A stretch of 42,117 nucleotides of DNA from an uncultured Mycoplasmatota bacterium. GTDB taxonomy: Bacteria > Bacillota_I > Bacilli_A > RF39 > UBA660. The position numbers and the translations under genes are program-made. The notes beneath the pieces are model-generated. The model did no database searches, was not told the origin of the DNA, and was given only the letters and a program-made list of their open reading frames with translations. The stretch lies in contig CAMKMS010000009.1 in NCBI GenBank assembly GCA_946413985.1, positions 1 through 42,117 of the forward strand, read 5' to 3'. Positions 41,180 to 42,117 of this stretch are shown in pieces (within the stretch, counting starts at the first letter, position 1; each line of letters begins with the position of its first letter).

Positions 41180-42117
41180 TTAAATATTTATATTAATATC
41201 AACATTCACATTTTTAATTTCTATATTATTAACAACCCTTAATACTTCATATAGTTTATCTGATTTTTTATATTTTATCATAATATTAAATCTATATTTA
41301 TTATTTAGTTTTGCTATTCCTGATACACTAGGTCCTAAAACAATATATTCACTAGTTAATGATGAATCTAAGTATTTTTTAATTTTATTTGCTCCAGTAC
41401 TTGCATTATTATAATCACTACTAGTAACCAAAACATCACAAATGTAATAATATGGTGGATAAGATAATTTCTTTCTAATATTCATTTCATAATTAAAGAA
41501 TGAATCAAAATCATTTTTAATTACACTTTCATATACATAATTAGTTGGATTATATGTTTGAATAATAACTTTTCCAGGTAAATTAAATCTACCAACTCTT
41601 CCTGCAGTTTGACTTAATAATTCATATGTCCTTTCACTACTTCTAAAGTCAGGAATTGATAAAGAGGCATCAGGATTTATTATTCCTACAAGACTTACAT
41701 TTTCAAAATTTAATCCTTTAGATATCATTTGAGTCCCAACAAGTACATTATAATTCCCACTACTAAATTCTTTTATTAATTTAGAATGTGCATTTTTAGT
41801 ACTAGTAGTATCTGCATCCATTCTAAGAACACGAGCATTATATTTTTTTTCAATTAAACTTTCTAATTTTTCAGTACCAAGACCTAAGTCTTTAATAGCT
41901 TCTTCATGACATTTTGGACATACATCACTTTTAGTACATCTATATCCACAATAATGACATAAATATGAATTACTACTCTTATGATAAATAAGTGAAATAT
42001 CACAATTAGGGCACTTATATACATATCCACAATTAGTACATGATAAAAATGTTGAATATCCCCTTCTATTCAATAATAAAATAACTTGTTCATTATTTGA
42101 TAATGATTTTTTTATTT
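41180..42117 (-). CDS. priA: Primosomal helicase PriA, C-terminal part (cut by window edge)
   Basis: About 311 residues of the replication restart helicase are present, open to the right edge. The frame continues upstream of the first visible start-like codon as EQVILLLNRRGYSTF, the PriA motif, so the 5' part lies beyond the window. Zinc-binding pairs follow: CTNCGYVYKCPNC, CHYCGYRC and CPKCHEE, the module that holds the helicase lobes together. Later come GTQMISKGLNFENVSLVGI and LLSQTAGRVGRFNLPGKVII (helicase motifs V and VI). The C-terminus is normal. Confidence 0.97.
   Translation of the reverse strand, partial: IKKSLSNNEQVILLLNRRGYSTFLSCTNCGYVYKCPNCDISLIYHKSSNSYLCHYCGYRCTKSDVCPKCHEEAIKDLGLGTEKLESLIEKKYNARVLRMDADTTSTKNAHSKLIKEFSSGNYNVLVGTQMISKGLNFENVSLVGIINPDASLSIPDFRSSERTYELLSQTAGRVGRFNLPGKVIIQTYNPTNYVYESVIKNDFDSFFNYEMNIRKKLSYPPYYYICDVLVTSSDYNNASTGANKIKKYLDSSLTSEYIVLGPSVSGIAKLNNKYRFNIMIKYKKSDKLYEVLRVVNNIEIKNVNVDININI

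Noticed and set aside
1-42117. Mobile elements, prophage or CRISPR
   Set aside because: I saw no transposase, integrase, phage structural gene, regularly spaced repeats or composition break.

Overview
This window is chromosomal DNA of a strongly A+T-rich, low-G+C Gram-positive bacterium (Bacillota, class Bacilli). Evidence: the order rplJ-rplL-(ybxB-type methyltransferase)-rpoB-rpoC, the order rodZ-pgsA-recA, gpsB followed directly by a class B RNase P RNA, an L10 leader, RNase J, CdaA/CdaR, YvcK, GpsB, and textbook sigma-A promoters (TTGACA-17-TAAAAT). Tryptophan codons that I checked are TGG. Sporulation genes are present: spoVS, a CotD-like coat protein with a sigma-K-type promoter, and a sigma factor of the SigF/SigG family next to a dacF-like gene. 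The rpoB gene carries Asp at the classical rifampicin His526 position. An uncultured gut Bacilli lineage (RF39/Erysipelotrichales-like) fits, but that placement is inference.

Layout. Nearly all genes are on the minus strand, so the window is best read from right to left. 42117-39507: priA (cut by the window edge), fmt and an unknown anchored protein. 39465-36282: a small transcript, gpsB, rnpB, rodZ-like, pgsA and recA. 36216-34154: a VanY/LdcB-like protein lacking zinc ligands, yvcK and tRNA-Ala. 34046-30238: a CPBP protease, rnj (plus strand) and a methyltransferase divergent from rnj. 30227-27278: ftsY, ylxM, two small pseudopilin-like proteins and a slipin. 27229-23437: dacF-like, an unknown membrane protein, the sigma factor and two orphan exported or membrane-anchored proteins. 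23363-20036: cdsA, rseP, two small genes, tRNA-Arg and an unknown gene. 20005-13117: recD2, a 37-residue small ORF, an AI-2E-type permease, a membrane protein, spoVS, cdaA and cdaR. 13084-3961: L10 leader, rplJ, rplL, the methyltransferase, rpoB and rpoC. 3924-3645: a compact, apparently undescribed small locus. 3517-80: ffh, cotD-like, a NUDIX gene, a vanZ-like gene, trmL and rpoZ.

The most interesting region is 3645-3924, between rpoC and ffh. A 27-residue, almost wholly hydrophobic peptide gene with a perfect 10-base Shine-Dalgarno sequence lies on the plus strand. It faces a convergent minus-strand promoter that would make an antisense RNA of about 70 nt ending in a U6 terminator just past the peptide stop codon. 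The peptide mRNA can fold its 5' end onto its 3' end through two nested perfect stems (11 and 10 bp). This has the architecture of a type I toxin-antitoxin, but I recognise neither the peptide nor the RNA.

How the genes work together: transcription (rpoB, rpoC, rpoZ, sigma factor), translation and RNA processing (ribosomal proteins, fmt, trmL, tRNAs, rnpB, rnj), membrane protein targeting (ffh, ftsY, ylxM), phospholipid synthesis (cdsA, pgsA), envelope growth and c-di-AMP signalling (cdaA, cdaR, gpsB, rodZ, yvcK, dacF-like) and DNA repair or restart (recA, recD2, priA). Small membrane or exported orphans are scattered between these core genes. I saw no insertion sequence, prophage or CRISPR array.
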